64,000 nucleotides of DNA from Annulohypoxylon bovei var. microspora (taxonomy: Eukaryota > Ascomycota > Sordariomycetes > Xylariales > Hypoxylaceae). The stretch spans positions 1 through 64,000 of the forward strand of contig MU405306.1 in NCBI GenBank assembly GCA_022836615.1, read 5' to 3'. Positions 1-12,300 of this stretch are shown here, piece after piece. Below the pieces are notes generated by a model. That model made no database searches, was not told where the DNA came from, and saw only the letters and a program-made list of their open reading frames with translations. The stretch's first letter is position 1. Each line of letters begins with the position of its first letter. The position numbers were made by a program, and so were the translations under genes.

Positions 1-10
1 TCATTTTCCC

Positions 11-48
11 CTCTCTCCCCCTCCCCCCGGGGGGGGGGGGGCGGCGGG

Positions 49-113
<65 letters not shown>

Positions 114-118
114 CCGCT
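11..118. repeat. G/C homopolymer low-complexity tract
   Basis: This is a run of C, then G, then more than 50 consecutive C residues. It is unlike anything else in the window. It may be a genuine low-complexity tract or an artefact at a contig end, and the sequence alone cannot decide. Confidence 0.7.
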
Positions 119-152
119 CGCGAGACAGTTTAAAGAAAAAAAGGTAGTAAAA

Positions 153-177
153 TGGGAGATCGAGGAATCGAACCCCG
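153..177 (-). other. tRNA 3'-half-like fragment
   Basis: Read on the minus strand, the segment has a T-arm (stem CGGGG, loop TTCGATT, stem CCTCG) followed by ATCTCCC and an A that could be an acceptor strand and discriminator. No matching 5' acceptor strand, D-arm or anticodon arm is found further along the minus strand, where repeated CCGGGGTTTAAC-like units occur instead. It is therefore a fragment or a tRNA-derived repeat, not an intact tRNA gene. Confidence 0.3.
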
Positions 178-254
178 GTTAAACAAAGGTTAAACCCCGG
201 CTAAACCCCGGGATTCCAAAATTCGGGGGTATTGTGTCCGCGGAGCGCGGGGAC

Positions 255-2615
255 CTCGCGTTTAAATATATAATTTAATAATTAAATATTAAATTTATTA
301 TTATTTAAAAATTATTTTTTAAATATTAAATAAATAATAATTTAAATATTAAAAATATTTATTAATTTTTTTTTAATTTTAATAAAATTTAAGTAATAAA
401 ATTTAAATAATAAAACCTTTAATATAATAATAATTATAAATAATTAAAAATTAATTTTATATATAAATTTATTAAATATTTAATTAATTATTAAATTTAA
501 AATTAATTAAATTATTAATTATAATGTTATTATAAAGTTATAAATGGGTTAAAAAAAATAATAATAAAAGTTTTTTACATTAAAACTTAAAATATAATAA
601 AGTTATATTTAAAATAAATTTTAATGTAATAAAATAATTAAAAAATTATTTATTTAACCTTAAAATATAATATAAAATAAAAAAAGTTATAATTATTATT
701 ATTAAAATATTAATAAATTTAAATTAAATGTTATTATTAATTATATATAAAAAAAAATTAAAGTATTTTAAATTAAAATTTATTTAATAATAATATAATT
801 TTATAAATATAATGGCATAAGCCATGGCGTTATGGTTAAAGTAAACGTAATTTATTTATATAATATTTAAATTTAATAAAAGTATAATTATATAAAAAAA
901 ACTTTGGTATAATTTTTTTTTTTATGGTTTTTTTTAAAAATATATTTACGAATAATTAAATAAATAATAAAATAAATAATTAAATGGGTGGTTTAAAAGA
1001 AAATTAAAAAAATGTTTAAAAAAGTGGTTAAAAAAAAGGTTATATAAATAATTTAATAAAAATAAAATATAATTTAATAAATAATTAAATAAAAAGCTTA
1101 AAAAGTGTTAAATAATTATATATTTAATAAATAATAAACGGTTTTATTACATGATAAAAAAAATAAAAAAAAAATATTAAAAGTTCGAATTTAAAGGTTT
1201 ATTAATTTTAATTAAATAATAAAATAATTATAAAAAAAACCATTAAATTTACGTAAAACTTATAATTATAAGTAAAAAATATAATGTAAATATTATAAAA
1301 TAAAAGTTTAATTAATGTAATTTAATTTAATTAAAAGCGTTTAATATAATAAATTAATTAATATATTTTTTTATTTATATAAATTAAAATAAATAAATTA
1401 TAAAAGTTAAAAATGGGCGTAAATAAAACTTTTTAATTAATTAAAATGAAAAAAATTTTAAACCACGGGTAAACTTAAAGTTATTATATATCCCGTAAAA
1501 ATGTTTTTTATTTTATAATGAATTATTTTCATTAACGTTAAAACTTTAATTATTATGTACCGCGTTAATTTCATGGCGATTTTTATTAAAACGGGTTAAA
1601 TATATAGGTTTTTTAATAATAAAGCTTTTTTTTATAAGGCTTTTTAAAAAAGAAAGGTTTATAATAAAACTTTTATTATTAAAATAATTTTTATTACACC
1701 GTTTTACGATAATTCGATTATTTTATTTAATATAAATGTAAAAAATGAAAAAAATATACATTGAAAATAACTTATTTTTAACTTTATAATGATATTATTT
1801 TTAAATGTTAAAATGCGTTTAAATTTATTTAAAAAAAAGGTTAAAATTATTATTAAATGGGGATAATTTAAAGTTTTTAATAATAAAAGTAATGATTTTT
1901 AAATGGTTTAAGGTAGGAATAAACGGTGGTTAAAGGTAATAATTTAATTAAATATAACGTTAAAAAAGCGATATTTTTACGATTAATTTATTTATATAAA
2001 ATAAAATATGTATTTTTTTTTACATTAAACGTTAATAATAAATTATTATTAATTAAAACTTAAAATTATTTATATAATTAAATGTAAAAGTTTATTATTT
2101 AAATATTAATTATTTATTTAATTTATTAATTAATTTATTAATCGATTTATTAATTAATTTATTAATTGATTTTTTAATTAATTTTTAATTAAAAAAGTAA
2201 TGAAATTATTTTTAATTTAAATAAATAAATATAAAGTTAAATTATTATAATTAATTATTATATTATAATAAATATAATAATTATAATAATTATAATAATT
2301 ATAATTAAAAACGTGACTTTAATTTTATATAATTTATATTATTACGTTTTAAAGTTTATAATATTTATTAATTATATTATTTAAATAAAATGCATTTATA
2401 ATGCATGTTTAATTAATTAATTAATTAATTAATAATAATTATTATTAATAATTATTAAAATTATTTTTATATAATTATTAAAAAACGATGTTTTAATAAA
2501 TAAATATAATAATTAATATTATTTTTATATAAAATAAATATATTATAATTATTATAATTATTATAATTATTATAATTATTATAATTATTATAACTTTGTA
2601 CGTACATGTAAGGTT
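255..2615. repeat. AT-rich RIP-type block 1
   Basis: About 2.4 kb is almost entirely A and T, with very high TpA and few C residues. No ORF survives and both strands are saturated with stops. This is the expected remnant of repeated DNA after RIP in Pezizomycotina. The original element cannot be named. The right edge is sharp near 2600, where normal composition resumes. Confidence 0.8.
2541..2592. repeat. ATAATTATT tandem repeat
   Basis: A nine-base AT unit (ATAATTATT) is repeated about five to six times in tandem at the right edge of the AT block. A shorter related run lies near 2275-2305. It is a simple repeat with no evident function. Confidence 0.7.
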
Positions 2616-3194
2616 AATATGTAATAACATACTTACTTAAGTCCTTCATTAACAAGGCGACCATAGGTACATAATTTTATACTTAAATTTATATGCGAAC
2701 ACAAGTACCATGCGTTTACCTACATACCTACCTACTTACCTCCAGCTATTGATGCATGTACTCATTTATCATCCCACCAATATGTGGCTTAATATCTACC
2801 AACACAACTACCGTATTAGGCATAGCTACTTCTATTTTCCAAAATTTGATTTTTTTTTGGCACAGTACCACCTATGGGCCACCATACTGGGCAGGCCAGG
2901 TGAGGCTCGAGCCAACCCCTGCAGCCCCTGCAGTCCCTGATCGATTAAACGTCATATCAGTCGATCAGTGGGTAGCTGTTCCTGTTTATGCAATGCGATC
3001 GATCAACTCTGATAATACATACATATTATCTTCATATCCTGACACGCTGTCTCAGATAACTTAGTGTTACAGAAATTCTATCATGGAAACCAAATGCAGT
3101 CTTTTCACTAAACTTCTATCGACGACTTAATTGATATCGAAAACGCCTTAGAGACACAGCCCGTCAGATACACAACTCGCACACATCATCACTG

Positions 3195-4376
3195 ATGGAT
3201 GCCAAAATGCAAACTGTCGAAGGAATCCCCGTCTTATCGAGGAGCAATCCAGACGAAAATCTAGCTAAAGGAGAGGTTCCCCCCAACCAAAAACCGAAGA
3301 AGGCGAAGGACAAGACAGGAACTCCTCCTTCACGCTTCTCGCTCAGAGTAACAGCCGGCTGGTGGAGGTCTCTGCAATGCATTGGAATGAGCTTACATTT
3401 CCTAGCACCCCCGCGACCCCCAAATCCAGACTTTCTTAAGTCCATCCCCTCCACCTTAGCTACCACTAAAGGCCAATTCACCCTACAATTCTACCTACCC
3501 GAAGGTTATAACAAGGATCCAAATAGTGATAAGTGGCCTGTTGTTGTGAATTATCACGGCGGCGGGTTTACGCTAGGTAACGCCTCGGACGACGCAAGAT
3601 TCGCGCGCTTCGTGCTCGAGAAATGCCACGCGGTGTTCGTCTCAGTTGACTACCGACTTGCGCCAGAATTCCCCTTCCCTACCGCCGTCGATGATGGTGC
3701 CGACGCTTTATTGTATATCATTCAAAATGCTTCAGAGCTTCGGGTTGATAAGAATAGGATAGCAACATCTGGATTTTCTGCAGGTGGTAACATCGCTCTC
3801 ACAGCTCCAATTCGCCTATTTGAGCACCAAAAGACGGCAGAAGTTCCTGAGCATCGTATTATCGCAACTGCAACTTGGTATCCGATTACCGACTACACAC
3901 TTAGTCGTGCTGATCGCAGAGCATCTGCGCTCCGCCCCGAAGCCACCCTGCCGCCGGCGTTGACCAACCTCTTCGATGCGTCATATCTATTCCCTCCAGA
4001 ATTAGATCTTGCTCACCCCTGCCTGTCACCCTCGAGAGCATCCGACGAAGTGCTCATGGAAGCACTACCGCCTAATGTAATGTTCTACACATGCGAATGG
4101 GATATGCTGTTGCGCGAGGGTGAGGAGCTTGCCCAGCGACTACAAAAACCGCCTATCTCGAAAAACGTCTACTATACCATGATATCTGACGTAGGACACG
4201 GCTGGGATAAGGGTCCGAATCCAATGAAACCTCCGATCAAGTCTGAGAAACTATACGGCGAATGTTGCCGGAGGCTTAAAAGCGCCTTCGAAGAAGACCA
4301 GACGTATACAATCCTTCACCTTCCAATTAAACTACCCCCACTACTGTACCCCAAAGCAAAGAACGGCGCGGAATAA
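3195..4376 (+). CDS. HSL-type alpha/beta hydrolase (esterase/lipase)
   Basis: This intronless 393-residue protein has the hallmarks of the hormone-sensitive-lipase family. The oxyanion-hole motif HGGGF starts at about residue 121 and the nucleophile elbow GFSAGG carries Ser195. The probable acid is Asp303 in EWDMLLREG and the probable base is His335 in GHGWD. The motif DYRLAPE after the HGGG box is also typical. Members hydrolyse short-chain carboxylic esters and often act in detoxification or on secondary metabolites. There is no signal peptide, so it is probably intracellular. The first 60 residues are rich in Lys and Pro and poorly conserved. The start at 3195 could be replaced by a later Met, such as the one before SLHFLAP. 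The substrate is unknown. It is the first gene after an AT-rich RIP block. Confidence 0.85.
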   Translation: MDAKMQTVEGIPVLSRSNPDENLAKGEVPPNQKPKKAKDKTGTPPSRFSLRVTAGWWRSLQCIGMSLHFLAPPRPPNPDFLKSIPSTLATTKGQFTLQFYLPEGYNKDPNSDKWPVVVNYHGGGFTLGNASDDARFARFVLEKCHAVFVSVDYRLAPEFPFPTAVDDGADALLYIIQNASELRVDKNRIATSGFSAGGNIALTAPIRLFEHQKTAEVPEHRIIATATWYPITDYTLSRADRRASALRPEATLPPALTNLFDASYLFPPELDLAHPCLSPSRASDEVLMEALPPNVMFYTCEWDMLLREGEELAQRLQKPPISKNVYYTMISDVGHGWDKGPNPMKPPIKSEKLYGECCRRLKSAFEEDQTYTILHLPIKLPPLLYPKAKNGAE

Positions 4377-5299
4377 AACGGTCATACATAACAACGAAAC
4401 ACCACATATGCATTGGAGAATATTCTCCCACAATTACCTACCTGAGAGTCGTAGTTTCCACAACAAGCTAGAGATTATACCACTAGATTAGATACCTAAT
4501 ATAATGATGAATCATCACTTCCATTCTTGGGAACTGTCCACTTTCAACGGTCGCCTCTTATTGCCAATGTATCACCACACTTCGTTACCATTCTAGAATT
4601 TATAACTGTTTTACTAAGTACCGGTGATATGCACGAAATCGCGAAGACGCGCAATGTCAGATTCAAGACAAGATTTATTCTTGTGTACCGTCGCAATGGG
4701 CCAAATATCAACGGTCCTACATACGTCATCCCGTTGTTACTGTGGTGGGTGGTGGGGCTATGCCGAGTTACCGGGTGCGAGTCCGACTCATAGATTACAT
4801 ACCTTACTTAGGTACATTTTAATAAGTTTTAAAATACATACCTAATTTGCTTTCTTCTGTAAACTTATAGTTACATATGGATGTATTATGTCCGAGTAAT
4901 ACATGGTATTCTAGATTACAGGGATTAGTGACGGGCTTTTCGGAGGTTAATGTTTAGGACTAAATGCTCCTAAAGGGTATCCCTGCATCGAGGCTCTGAA
5001 TGAATAACGTCATCGCTTTCCATCTGCTATCCTCTGGGCGTTCGTCAGCCTTCGTATTATTACTTTGATTACTTTTCTGATCGATCGATAATACATACCA
5101 TCTCTGTGTCCGTCTCCATCAAAATTCCGACGCTCTACACAACATTAGACTTTAGTTATTCACCATACGATGGGCTTGATCACCTCCCACAACATTGGGA
5201 GTTTGCTCACTGGTGACGTTTGAATCATTGCTCTAGTTCGGCTGAAGACTTTTATTTATATTTTATTTACTTCAGAGTCAGCCGCTGACGAGTCGCGAT
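4377..5299. other. Intergenic, no gene seen
   Basis: The 923-base stretch lies between the esterase and the membrane-protein gene. Short ORFs here overlap each other in several frames and show no domain or codon signal. It presumably holds the esterase 3' end and the promoter of the next gene. Confidence 0.6.
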
Positions 5300-6468
5300 A
5301 TGGCGAGCAATGACTTGGAAAATGGACGCGCCGCTCTAAACCCGCCTCCAGCAACGTTCGGTCCGGAAGAGTCCGGAGGCGAGTCCGTCTCTTCTGCCAT
5401 CGCAGCTAAGGATCCGAGCGAGGAGTTACCCGGCCTACCGCGATTGAATTACAAGCTATTAGATCATAAGAAGAAGCTATTCTTAGTTGGAGGACTGCTA
5501 GTCTTCGAGGGAAGCATACTGCCTATTGTTTTGTTCTATCCACTATGGTTCGCTACAGACCTGAGACATGGCATTCGTAAGTATCCGTACTCTCTTCATC
5601 TCCCTACGATCCTTGATCTCTAGTATGGTACTATAAAGAAAACCATAAGACGAAATAGACAGACCTTTTTAGAATCATAAACTCATATTTTCCACCTAGT
5701 TTTCGCAATCATCACGTCTTTCTTCGGCCTCGTCTCAGGTCTCGAGTTCGCTCATCGATCATGGCGTCTTATCATGAAAGATGACTACTACCGACCATTA
5801 GATGGCAAGCGCTGGCGCTTCGACTTTACACACATGTCGCTCTCCGTAGGCTACACGGTTATGACCGGAATCCTAATCGGGGCGTCCATTCCGTATGAGC
5901 CGTTAGTCCGCCCGCTCGCGATGCCGCTACCCCTGTTCTTTATTGAGGTGGGCTGCCTTGCTCTCGCCACGGGTTTTATGGACTCAAGAAACATGTCCGC
6001 TACATGCAAAGTCAGCTCTACGCCGAAGGGCGCACCGATACCGCCCGTACTTTTGACGTTCATAGAAGACGTCGTCGCCGTCGACGGTGGGGCAGGGAAG
6101 ACGTATAGAGAAAGATTGTTAAACAGATACAAGATAAGCAAGCATTTCAGGGCGCTTATCAGAGGCTTGAATTGGTTCTGGGGTGTTGGGTCCTTACTAG
6201 TTGGGGCCGGCTCGTTGGCGGTCGTATGGACTGTGCCTCAGGAGATCGCCTACGGCATAGGTGAGTTATTAATTCACGATACCTTATCATGTCTATAATA
6301 TTTACTAATCTGATGTTCATAGGTTGGGGAGCGCCGCTAGGTTTCACTATTATTTGGTTGGCCATCACAATATTGTGGGCGCATAAAAGTCTTCAAGTTG
6401 AAAAGAAGCAGTGGGTGGCTGATTTGAGACGTCAGAGCCAACAGGGAAACGAGAAACCATCACGGTAA
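5300..6468 (+). CDS. Multi-pass fungal membrane protein, unknown function
   Basis: Three exons (5300-5576, 5700-6260, 6323-6468) give 327 residues. The donors are GTAAGT and GTGAGT and the acceptors are CTAG and ATAG. The reading frame is kept across both introns. After an acidic soluble N-terminus of about 55 residues there are about six hydrophobic segments, near residues 60-85, 92-112, 137-157, 165-185, 235-255 and 262-285. The C-terminus is short, basic and cytosolic-looking. I recognise no enzyme motif. The layout resembles uncharacterised integral membrane proteins of filamentous fungi. The next gene is convergent. Confidence 0.7.
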
Positions 6469-6986
6469 TAAGATAGAAGAGTACATAGAAAATGGATAGA
6501 CTGTATTGTGTTTTGCTTTTAGTTCTCATATTTATCGATCAAGTGAGGTGACATCTGCGCCTATGTGTTAGGCTTCTCAATCCAATCTCCTTAAGTCGCA
6601 ACCCCTTACTTTAGCAAAAAAGGGGCACGGATATTCCAACCCCAAATAATAAGTAGGTACCTACCTCCCACTCATCACTCACATAATGGTCAAATACGTC
6701 AAAATTCTGAGTAGTTACCTAGGTAGGTAGGTACAATATATAAATGTTGAATTTTATTATATATAAGAATTATAGTTAAATCTAACGTTTAAAACAACCC
6801 AATCTAATGCAAACCATCTATAACAAGCGCCAGTCAATGCAAATGTCGCTTCAAAACCCAACGCTGATGCAAATTGCAAATGAGTGACCGATACAAAACC
6901 AATCCTCTCACACATCCCGCAAAAGCATTACCCCGTACCCCCAAACCCCCAACATTAAGCACCTAGAAAGGTAGGTAGGTAGGTAT
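6469..6986. other. Convergent intergenic region with TACC/GGTA repeats
   Basis: The space lies between two converging genes. It contains copies of the dispersed TACCTACC / GGTAGGTAGGTA simple repeat (about 6648-6665, 6714-6733 and 6968-6985). There is also a short duplicated phrase around 6800-6880 (variants of AAAACCCAA followed by TGATGCAAA or AATGCAAA). No gene is seen. Confidence 0.6.
6714..6733. repeat. TACCTAGGTAGGTAGGTA simple repeat
   Basis: This is one clear copy of the palindromic TACC/GGTA repeat that recurs in most intergenic regions of the window. Confidence 0.75.
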
Positions 6987-7766
6987 TTAGCAGGTGTAAG
7001 AGATATAAAACCCGTTCTTCGCGTCCTGCTCGAGGTACACGTGGCCGTCGCCGTTGGTAGTGTCGATGGCGACCTTGAAGTACATCTCCTCGGCGCAGGC
7101 GACGACGCCGGCGGTGTGGGTGGCGGCGTCCTTGCTCTGCTTGTCCCAGAAGGTGAAGTCGGGGTGCTTCGCGGCGGCGGCGTCGGCGGGCTCGAACGGC
7201 TTGACGCTGGCGGACGAGACGGGCGAGCCGGCGGCCGGGAACCCCGTCAGCGGCAGGACGGACGTGTACCCGCTGTCGTCGACGACGAAGACGCGCTCGG
7301 CCTCCGAGGCCTGCGCCCAGCTCAGCGTGCACGTCTTGGCGCCCGCCGGGATCCCCTGGAACACGGCGACCTGCTCCAGCTGCGGCTCGGTCCCGCGCAC
7401 TTGCACTTCCAGGTACGAGACCGAGGTCTGCGAGAAGTCGGGCTGCGTCGGGAACAGGTTGTACATGGTCGGCTGCCAGACGCTGCCGCTCTGGCAGGTG
7501 GTGGCGGGGGGTGTGGTGGTGATGGTCTCGACGGTGGTGGGGCTGGGAGGGGTCGGGATGGTGGTGGTGGCGGCGGCGATGGGCGGGAGCGCGCACGGGT
7601 CCTTCTCGAAGCAGCCCCGGTACCCGTTGGCGCAGGAGTAGAAGACTGTGCCCGCCGAGCAGTCGGTCCACTCACGGCGCGAGAGCGAGCCGGCGTTGAT
7701 TGGTTTGGCGACGGCGACTGCCGCGAGGCAGGCTAGAGAGGTGGCGATCTTGATGATGGAAGACAT
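6987..7766 (-). CDS. Secreted protein with But2-like C-terminal domain
   Basis: This single-exon, 259-residue protein starts with a signal peptide (cleavage probably after about residue 20, in VAVAKP). A dibasic site lies near residues 30-31 (SRRE), followed by a short Cys-containing region and a Thr/Pro-rich linker at about residues 65-90. The remaining 165 residues form one domain ending in FYISYTC. The Cys pattern and terminal aromatic-x-x-Tyr-Thr-Cys resemble the fungal But2 C-terminal domain of secreted proteins. Despite the name, no ubiquitin-related role should be assumed for extracellular members. G/C is strongly preferred at third codon positions, much more than in neighbouring genes, which suggests high expression. 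Long antisense ORFs here are a by-product of that bias. Confidence 0.7.
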   Translation of the reverse strand: MSSIIKIATSLACLAAVAVAKPINAGSLSRREWTDCSAGTVFYSCANGYRGCFEKDPCALPPIAAATTTIPTPPSPTTVETITTTPPATTCQSGSVWQPTMYNLFPTQPDFSQTSVSYLEVQVRGTEPQLEQVAVFQGIPAGAKTCTLSWAQASEAERVFVVDDSGYTSVLPLTGFPAAGSPVSSASVKPFEPADAAAAKHPDFTFWDKQSKDAATHTAGVVACAEEMYFKVAIDTTNGDGHVYLEQDAKNGFYISYTC

Positions 7767-8640
7767 CTTATTAGATAGTAGGTATATAAGGCTGGATTTG
7801 AGGAGATTATAGGTGGTATAATATGATTATATGAAGATATCGAGAAGATGAGAAGAAGGCGTGTTGATTATGAGTACTAGTGATTAGGTAGTAGGTATAT
7901 ATGTTGAAGATGTAGAAGAGTAGGTATGAGATGCTAATAGTAAATCATTTGGAACCGGCGATCGATCACCATCTTTATATCTACAACCTCATGATGTTGG
8001 TACCCGTCCTGCCCGTCGCAATTGAGCCCACACGAGGCTGGGTTGGCGAAGGAGTGCCATGGCGGGGACCTGGCTGCTGACAGCAAAGCGCGGCTGAGCG
8101 CAGAATCAAGGTAGGCAACGGGCTATTGGCCACGAGACCGAGAGTCGGCAGTAGATAATGAGAAAAAAAGGCAGGGGAGCCTTAACGAGGCGTTCGATTC
8201 CACGAGCTAGACCAGAGTCTAGCAACACAATATTACTTTTTTTTCTTAGGTAGATCCTATGCCAGGAGCCAGGAGCGGGAGTTCGCGCGGAGATCGCAAG
8301 AAACACAATACAAAGCAAAATGCTGCCAGCCGAGCCAGTACAGAGCTAGGTTAGCTTCACCCAACCCGATCTGACGAAATACGTGGCTGTGCGGCCATTT
8401 TGCATCTGCTCAACCCGCCAACACGGTTGGGGATGCCAAGGCCCTAGCTGTCCTAGCACTCTATTAATATATTTACCTACCGTGCAGCCACGTGGGACCT
8501 GCCGCTACCCCTCGGACTATGGACGAATGATCGGGTGCTATACAGCAGCTGAATAATATCTTATGCAAGAGCCGATATGAGCGATTCCTTCTCGATGGCG
8601 TCCCTACGAACGGATGTCCGTGATTCGTGGAATACTTCGC
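7767..8640. other. Intergenic, promoter side of the But2-like gene
   Basis: The 874-base stretch lies between the secreted-protein start and the second AT-rich block. Short ORFs show no recognisable product. It presumably contains the promoter of the minus-strand gene. Confidence 0.55.
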
Positions 8641-11640
8641 TTTAACGACATGACGGAATGGCTTGGTGAAGTTTAAGTTAATATTAATTGTAATTAACTT
8701 AATGTTATTAATAAGTTATATTTCTTTTGTTTATGTAACTTGTGGTGGATTATTTATATTTAAAAACGAAGTGGTTATTTTAATATAAAACTTTAAGGAA
8801 ACATGGGGTATTTATTTACAATTAATAACTTTAACGAAATAAGTATAACTTTTTAAATAAATAAGTAAATCCACTTTTAACTTAATTAAACACTTAAATA
8901 TCCCACCATTTATTTTTTATTAACTTTTATTATACTTATTATTATTTTTAAAATATTAAAGTTATTTACATTAATTACCGTTTAATATATTTATTTAATG
9001 GTAATTTTATTTATTATTTTTGAAATTATCGTAACTTTTTATATTAACTTTAAAATTATTATAACCTTTACATTAATCTTATAATATAATAAATACCGGA
9101 TTTACATTTATTACACTTTTTAAGGTAATAATATATACGTTACTTATTTATACATTTATTTATTAACGCTTTAAATTTAATATTATTTCGCTTAATTTAA
9201 ATAAAATCGATTTTTTTATTAAAATATTTATTATATTATTTATCGTCGATTATGAAAAAGTTGTTTATTAATAAAATAAATTATTATAATATAACTTTAA
9301 TAAATTATTTAACACTTTTAATAATGCGTACGATACGTATATTAAATTTATTTATAAAAAAAAGTTTATTTTAAATATTATAAAAACTTTACGAATAAAA
9401 ATAATAAAATAATAATATAATTTAATTAAAATAATTAATTATTATTTTTTAAGTTATAACCGTTAAAATAAACCATTAATGGTTAAAAAATTTATTAATT
9501 ATTAATAATTTTCATATAAATGTAATTATTAATATTAAAAGATTATTATATATTAAAAGAAAATTAATAAATGGTATATAATAATTAAACATTAAATTTA
9601 TAATTATAAATTTAATTTTAATAATATTAACGTTTAATATTAATAATAATTAAAAAAATCATTTAATATTAAAATAATTATGTTATAATTATTATAAATT
9701 AATTTAATAATTAATAATTAAATAATTTAATATATATTTAATAAAAACTTAAATTTTAATTAATTTAATAATAATAATATTATATTAATTTTCGAATTTA
9801 ATTTTAATAATCTTTTAAATATATTTAAAAGTAATGAATTTATTAAATAAATTTATTATTAATGAATATTTATTATTATTATTAATATATAAAATATTAA
9901 TAATAAATTATAATAATATATATAAAAAAAACTTTTAAACATTTAATTATTAATTAAAAAGTTTAAATAATATAAAGAAAAACATAATATCGAATATTAC
10001 ACATACGAACACTTAATAATTAAAAAAATAATAAAAATATTTTAAATTTTTAAATAATATATAAATATATAAAAACAAAACCTTAATGTTTTATTATTTA
10101 ATAATATATATAAAGTAAATTTTATAATTATTTTATACTTATTATTATTTTATATATTTCATATATTAAATTATATTTAATAAATTAATAAATTTAATAT
10201 ACCATTATTTAATATTATAAATATTATATTTTTATATATAAATTTCCACATTATTTTTAAACTTTTATTTAACGAATTAAAAGTAGATTTTTTATAACAT
10301 ATATAATATTTCGAAAATATATATATAATATATAATATATAATTATTTATAATTATATTAAATAATTTTATTAAGGGTTTTAAATTTATAATAAGCCGGG
10401 TATTTAAAAAATATCTTTAATAATTATATGTGTGGTATATATTAAAAAACATTACTTATTATATTAAAAAAAAAAAAATTTAATTAATTAAAGTTTTAAA
10501 TATATAATTAATAATTATAAATGAAAAAAAGGTAATAATTAATATTAAAATTTATTTAAAAAACGATTAATTTAAATTAAACCTTTTATTATATAAGTTA
10601 ATTAAAAAAAACACATTAATAATGGTAATAATAATAATAATTTTAAGGAAGTAAAAAATAATATTTAAGTAATATAATTTATATTTATAATGTTTTAAAA
10701 TAACGATATTATACCATTAAAATTATAATTATTAAATCTTAATATTAAGGAATAATTAAACTTTTATAATAATTTTATAAAAAATTAATGAACTTATATA
10801 TACGTTATTAATAAAAATACATTTTAACGTATATAAAAACTTTTAAAAGTGAGGTTTAAAAGGTAAAAATATACATCCTTTTCCCCTCATTAAGAATTGT
10901 TTAATTAAGCGTACATAAAAGTTCTTAATATTAAAATAAGATTTCGAAATAATAAAATTAAAACCTTATTTTAATAACGCATGTTTTTATATACATTAAT
11001 AATAACCACGCCTTCCGTTTTTCTTAACCTTTTTATTAAAGCTTTTATTTTATAACTTTATTAAATTATTTAATTATGTATTATTTTTTTTAATATAATT
11101 AATATTATTAATACGTTATATTTAAAATTTAAAATTATAAAATTATTATAATTAATTAAATAAAAGTAATTTATAAACATTTAAAACGATACATTAAAAA
11201 ACGACATTATAATTTAAATATATTATATTATTAAATATATTATATATGTGTTAATTAATAAATTAATTATAAATAATAAATTAAATAAATTAAATTTATT
11301 ACTTTGTTTAAATATTATTAAATAAATTTATTTAAAAATATATTATATTATATTTTATTAACGCTTTTTTAATAAATATAATAATAATATAAATTAACGT
11401 ACGGGGATTACATGGTTTAAAAACATAATTATATCGATTAATTTTTTTATTAAAAGTTCTTTATATAATAATAAAATTTATTTTATAAACATTTATTTTT
11501 CAAATTATTATAAATTAATTTAAATAAATTTAAATTTATTAAAATATAAGTGCTCGAAATAATTAATATAAATTACCATTAATAATTTTATATTAATAAT
11601 AAATTTATTCTTATTAACCAAAAATAATTTAAAATAAAAA
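8641..11640. repeat. AT-rich RIP-type block 2
   Basis: Three kilobases are composed almost wholly of A and T, with stops in all frames and no surviving ORF. The change from normal composition on the left is abrupt. On the right it grades into a less mutated segment that still shows coding sequence with RIP-type stops, which supports RIP of a transposon. No terminal repeats were found by eye. Confidence 0.8.
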
Positions 11641-12002
11641 TTTTAAACCCTTTACTACTACCAGGCCATTACCAGCACTAATAAGCTCATCCAGATACCT
11701 TACCCTTAGAAATCTTATAACATAACCATGGCAAGCTTCAGGTATTAAACCCAAAACCATTCAAATCGGTTTGTATAAAACCCGACGCCCCAAATCAACC
11801 TTCAAAAAATACCAATTACAATCGTTGGCATATCCCATCTCATAATAAACCCCCTAAACCATTACCACACCGAGGTGGCAATCGTAAGACAAAGGCTAAA
11901 ATACAAGAAAAGCTGCTAGCACAGCTGCAACAAGAGAGGCAGGAATCTTGGCAGCAAATGAGTCAGATGCAACAGCTGTTGGAACGGAGTATACAAAGTC
12001 AA

Positions 12003-12067
12003 CAGCCCCAGCAACAGCCCCAGCAACAGCCCCAGCAACAGCCCCAGCAACAGCCCCAGCAACAGCC
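12003..12067 (+). repeat. 12-base tandem repeat encoding PQQQ-type units
   Basis: The unit CAGCCCCAGCAA is repeated about five times almost perfectly within the damaged Gln-rich ORF. It encodes alternating Pro and Gln. The repeat has escaped most of the C-to-T change seen around it. Confidence 0.85.
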
Positions 12068-12229
12068 GCCACACGTACCTGCCATGCCCACTCCCACCGG
12101 GTTTATAAGGCCTTTGCCATCGCAGGTACACGCACCGCCAGCTGCCGCACTAGCTCCCGTACGGCCAACACCCACACAGCCCAGTATTAACAACATACGG
12201 GGATATCCAGGGTTGCCGTTGCTACATTC

Positions 12230-12300
12230 GCAGGGTCCCTTACTGCCCTCACAAGGTCCCTTACTGCCTTCACAAGGTCCCATACTGCCCTTACAAGGTC
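12230..12300 (+). repeat. 21-base tandem repeat encoding QGPLLPS
   Basis: Three to four copies of a 21-base unit encode QGPLLPS, with small substitutions in the last copy. They lie just upstream of the first premature stop at 12303. Confidence 0.8.

Noticed and set aside
153..177. Intact tRNA gene
   Set aside because: Only the T-arm and a 3' acceptor-like strand are present. No complementary 5' strand, D-arm or anticodon arm was found.
2710..3064. Two overlapping ORFs of 76 and 102 codons after the first AT block
   Set aside because: They are composed partly of the TACC simple repeat and show no coding character.
7041..7736. Long plus-strand ORFs (231 and 195 codons) over the But2-like gene
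   Set aside because: They are antisense to a gene with strong GC3 bias, rich in Gly, Asp and Arg, and without domains. The minus-strand protein has a signal peptide and intact Cys pattern.
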